Shown piece after piece: positions 52,679 to 53,813 of a DNA stretch of 53,813 bases. The first letter of the stretch is position 1. Each line of letters starts with the position of its first letter. The position numbers and the translations under genes are program-made. Source of the DNA: Marinibacterium sp. (lineage in GTDB: Bacteria > Pseudomonadota > Alphaproteobacteria > Rhodobacterales > Rhodobacteraceae); assembly GCA_025800215.1 (NCBI GenBank), contig JAOXSC010000060.1, positions 1 to 53,813 of the forward strand, written 5' to 3'. The notes under the pieces were generated by a model that was not told the origin of the DNA, made no database searches, and saw only the letters and a list, made by a program, of their open reading frames with translations.

Positions 52679-53813
52679 ATGCCTGACCTTCCGCAACATG
52701 CCCGCGTCGTCATCATCGGCGGCGGTGTCATCGGCTGCTCTGTGGCCTATCACCTGACCAAACTGGGCTGGACGGATGTTGTGCTGCTCGAACGCAAACA
52801 GCTCACCTCCGGCACCACCTGGCATGCCGCAGGGCTCATCGCCCAGCTGCGCGCCAGCGCCAACATGACCCGGCTGGCAAAATACAGCCAGGAACTCTAC
52901 GGCGATCTCGAGGCGGAAACCGGTGTCGCCACGGGCTTCAAGCGCTGCGGCTCGATCACCGTGGCCCTGACCGAAGAACGCAAGGAAGAAATCTTTCGCC
53001 AGGCCGCCATGGCCCGCGCCTTTGGCGTCGAGGTCGAAGAAATTTCTCCGGCCGAGGTCAAGGCCCGTTATGACCACCTCAATATCGACGGGGTCACCGC
53101 CGGGGTCTGGCTGCCGCTCGACGGGCAGGGGGATCCCGCCAACATCGCGCTGGCCCTGGCCAAGGGCGCCCGCCAGCGCGGGGCGCGGGTGCAGGAACGG
53201 GTCAAGGTCACGCAGATCGCCCGCAGTGGGCGCCGCGTCACCGGTGTCGACTGGCAGGGCGAAGATGGCAGCCAGGGCCATATCACCTGCGACATGATCG
53301 TGAACTGCGCGGGGATGTGGGGTCACGAGGTCGGCCGCATGGCGGGCACCAATGTGCCGCTGCAGGCCTGCGAACATTTCTACATCGTGACCGAAGGCAT
53401 CGCGGGCCTTGGCCAGATGCCGGTGCTGCGGGTGCCCGATGAATGCGCCTATTACAAGGAAGACGCCGGAAAGATCCTGCTGGGCGCATTCGAACCGCGC
53501 GCCAAGCCCTGGGGCATGTCCGGCATCCCCGAGGGGTTCGAATTCGACCAGCTGCCCGAAGATTTCGACCATTTCGAACCCATCCTCGAAGCCGCCTGCA
53601 ACCGTGTGCCCATGCTGGCCGAGGCGGGCATTCACACGTTCTTCAACGGCCCCGAAAGCTTTACGCCCGATGATGCCTACCATCTTGGCCTTGCGCCCGA
53701 GATGGACAATGTCTGGGTGGCCGCCGGGTTCAATTCCATCGGCATCCAGTCGGCGGGCGGCGCCGGGATGGCGCTGGCGCAGTGGATGGAGGATGGCCAG
53801 AAACCCTTTGATC
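52679..53813 (+). CDS. FAD-dependent oxidoreductase, dimethylglycine/sarcosine dehydrogenase family (3' end outside window)
   Basis: The frame is open from the ATG at 52679 to the window end, giving 378 residues. The N-terminus reads VVIIGGGVIGCSVAYHL, then TSGTTWHAAGL with the covalent-FAD His49, VNCAGMWG, and GPESFTPDDAYHLG near the end of the FAD domain. A GcvT domain is expected beyond the edge. It is the third member of this family in 14 kb; its TWHAAGL is closest to classical dimethylglycine/sarcosine dehydrogenases. An AAAAGGA site lies upstream. Confidence 0.93.
   Translation, partial: MPDLPQHARVVIIGGGVIGCSVAYHLTKLGWTDVVLLERKQLTSGTTWHAAGLIAQLRASANMTRLAKYSQELYGDLEAETGVATGFKRCGSITVALTEERKEEIFRQAAMARAFGVEVEEISPAEVKARYDHLNIDGVTAGVWLPLDGQGDPANIALALAKGARQRGARVQERVKVTQIARSGRRVTGVDWQGEDGSQGHITCDMIVNCAGMWGHEVGRMAGTNVPLQACEHFYIVTEGIAGLGQMPVLRVPDECAYYKEDAGKILLGAFEPRAKPWGMSGIPEGFEFDQLPEDFDHFEPILEAACNRVPMLAEAGIHTFFNGPESFTPDDAYHLGLAPEMDNVWVAAGFNSIGIQSAGGAGMALAQWMEDGQKPFD

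Noticed and set aside
1-53813. Insertion sequences, prophage or integrative element
   Set aside because: No transposase, integrase, phage structural gene, terminal repeats or tRNA attachment site was seen on either strand.

Overview
The window looks like chromosome from a marine alphaproteobacterium of the Rhodobacteraceae (Roseobacter group). The DNA is GC-rich. Several features are typical of that family: MipZ in place of a Min system, an F0 ATP synthase operon with separate b and b' subunits and no F1 genes next to it, BluB for aerobic lower-ligand synthesis, a TAXI-type TRAP transporter, and several FAD/GcvT fusion dehydrogenases of the dimethylglycine/sarcosine family. Assignments rest on reading protein motifs and gene order; no database search was possible.

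Layout. 1-107 is the 3' end of a 5S rRNA gene. 131-5162 (minus) is a catabolic or scavenging set: amidohydrolase, FAD-linked oxidase, a peptide/nickel-type binding protein without permeases, and a DUF2165-like membrane protein. A RidA-family gene lies divergent, followed by fumarylacetoacetase and mipZ. 8121-10039 (plus) holds a Dabb protein, pabB and rpiB. 10166-18429 (minus) is the ffh-rpsP-rimM-trmD-rplS-rpmE translation operon. It is interrupted by three tandem GNAT acetyltransferases, an AroQ-type chorismate mutase, bluB, a 50-residue membrane peptide gene and a THUMP-type RNA methyltransferase. 18770-24973 is mixed: a reductive-dehalogenase-like Fe-S/corrinoid protein, a luciferase-like flavoprotein, azoR/lysR, a DMT exporter and an ArsR regulator with its palindrome. 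25205-27875 is atpI-B-E-F'-F. 28040-31677 carries a PstB-like ATPase, a FadR-type regulator and two cobalamin genes.

31828-37799 contains an AraC-type regulator followed by a 1598-residue secreted-looking multimodular protein. It has a lysozyme-like N-terminal region, a GH18 chitinase domain with an intact catalytic motif, several related beta-rich modules and Asp/Gly/Thr or His/Asp/Gly repeat linkers.

37855-53813 is devoted to uptake and breakdown of small, probably N-methylated, compounds. A minus-strand operon (FAD/GcvT dehydrogenase, BKACE, class III aminotransferase, joined by 4-bp overlaps) diverges from an RpiR regulator, a TAXI binding protein, a fused TRAP permease and a universal stress protein. 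Perfect or near-perfect TGAAAC palindromes sit in the divergent promoter region, and a third copy sits at the far end of the minus operon. Next come an XRE-cupin regulator with two strong palindromes, a LysE exporter, a GFA protein, a second FAD/GcvT dehydrogenase, a zinc homocysteine-methyltransferase-family enzyme and a third FAD/GcvT dehydrogenase cut off by the window end. The most promising leads are the chitinase/lysozyme-like giant, the dehydrogenase-BKACE-aminotransferase operon with its operators, and the stand-alone reductive-dehalogenase-like protein.
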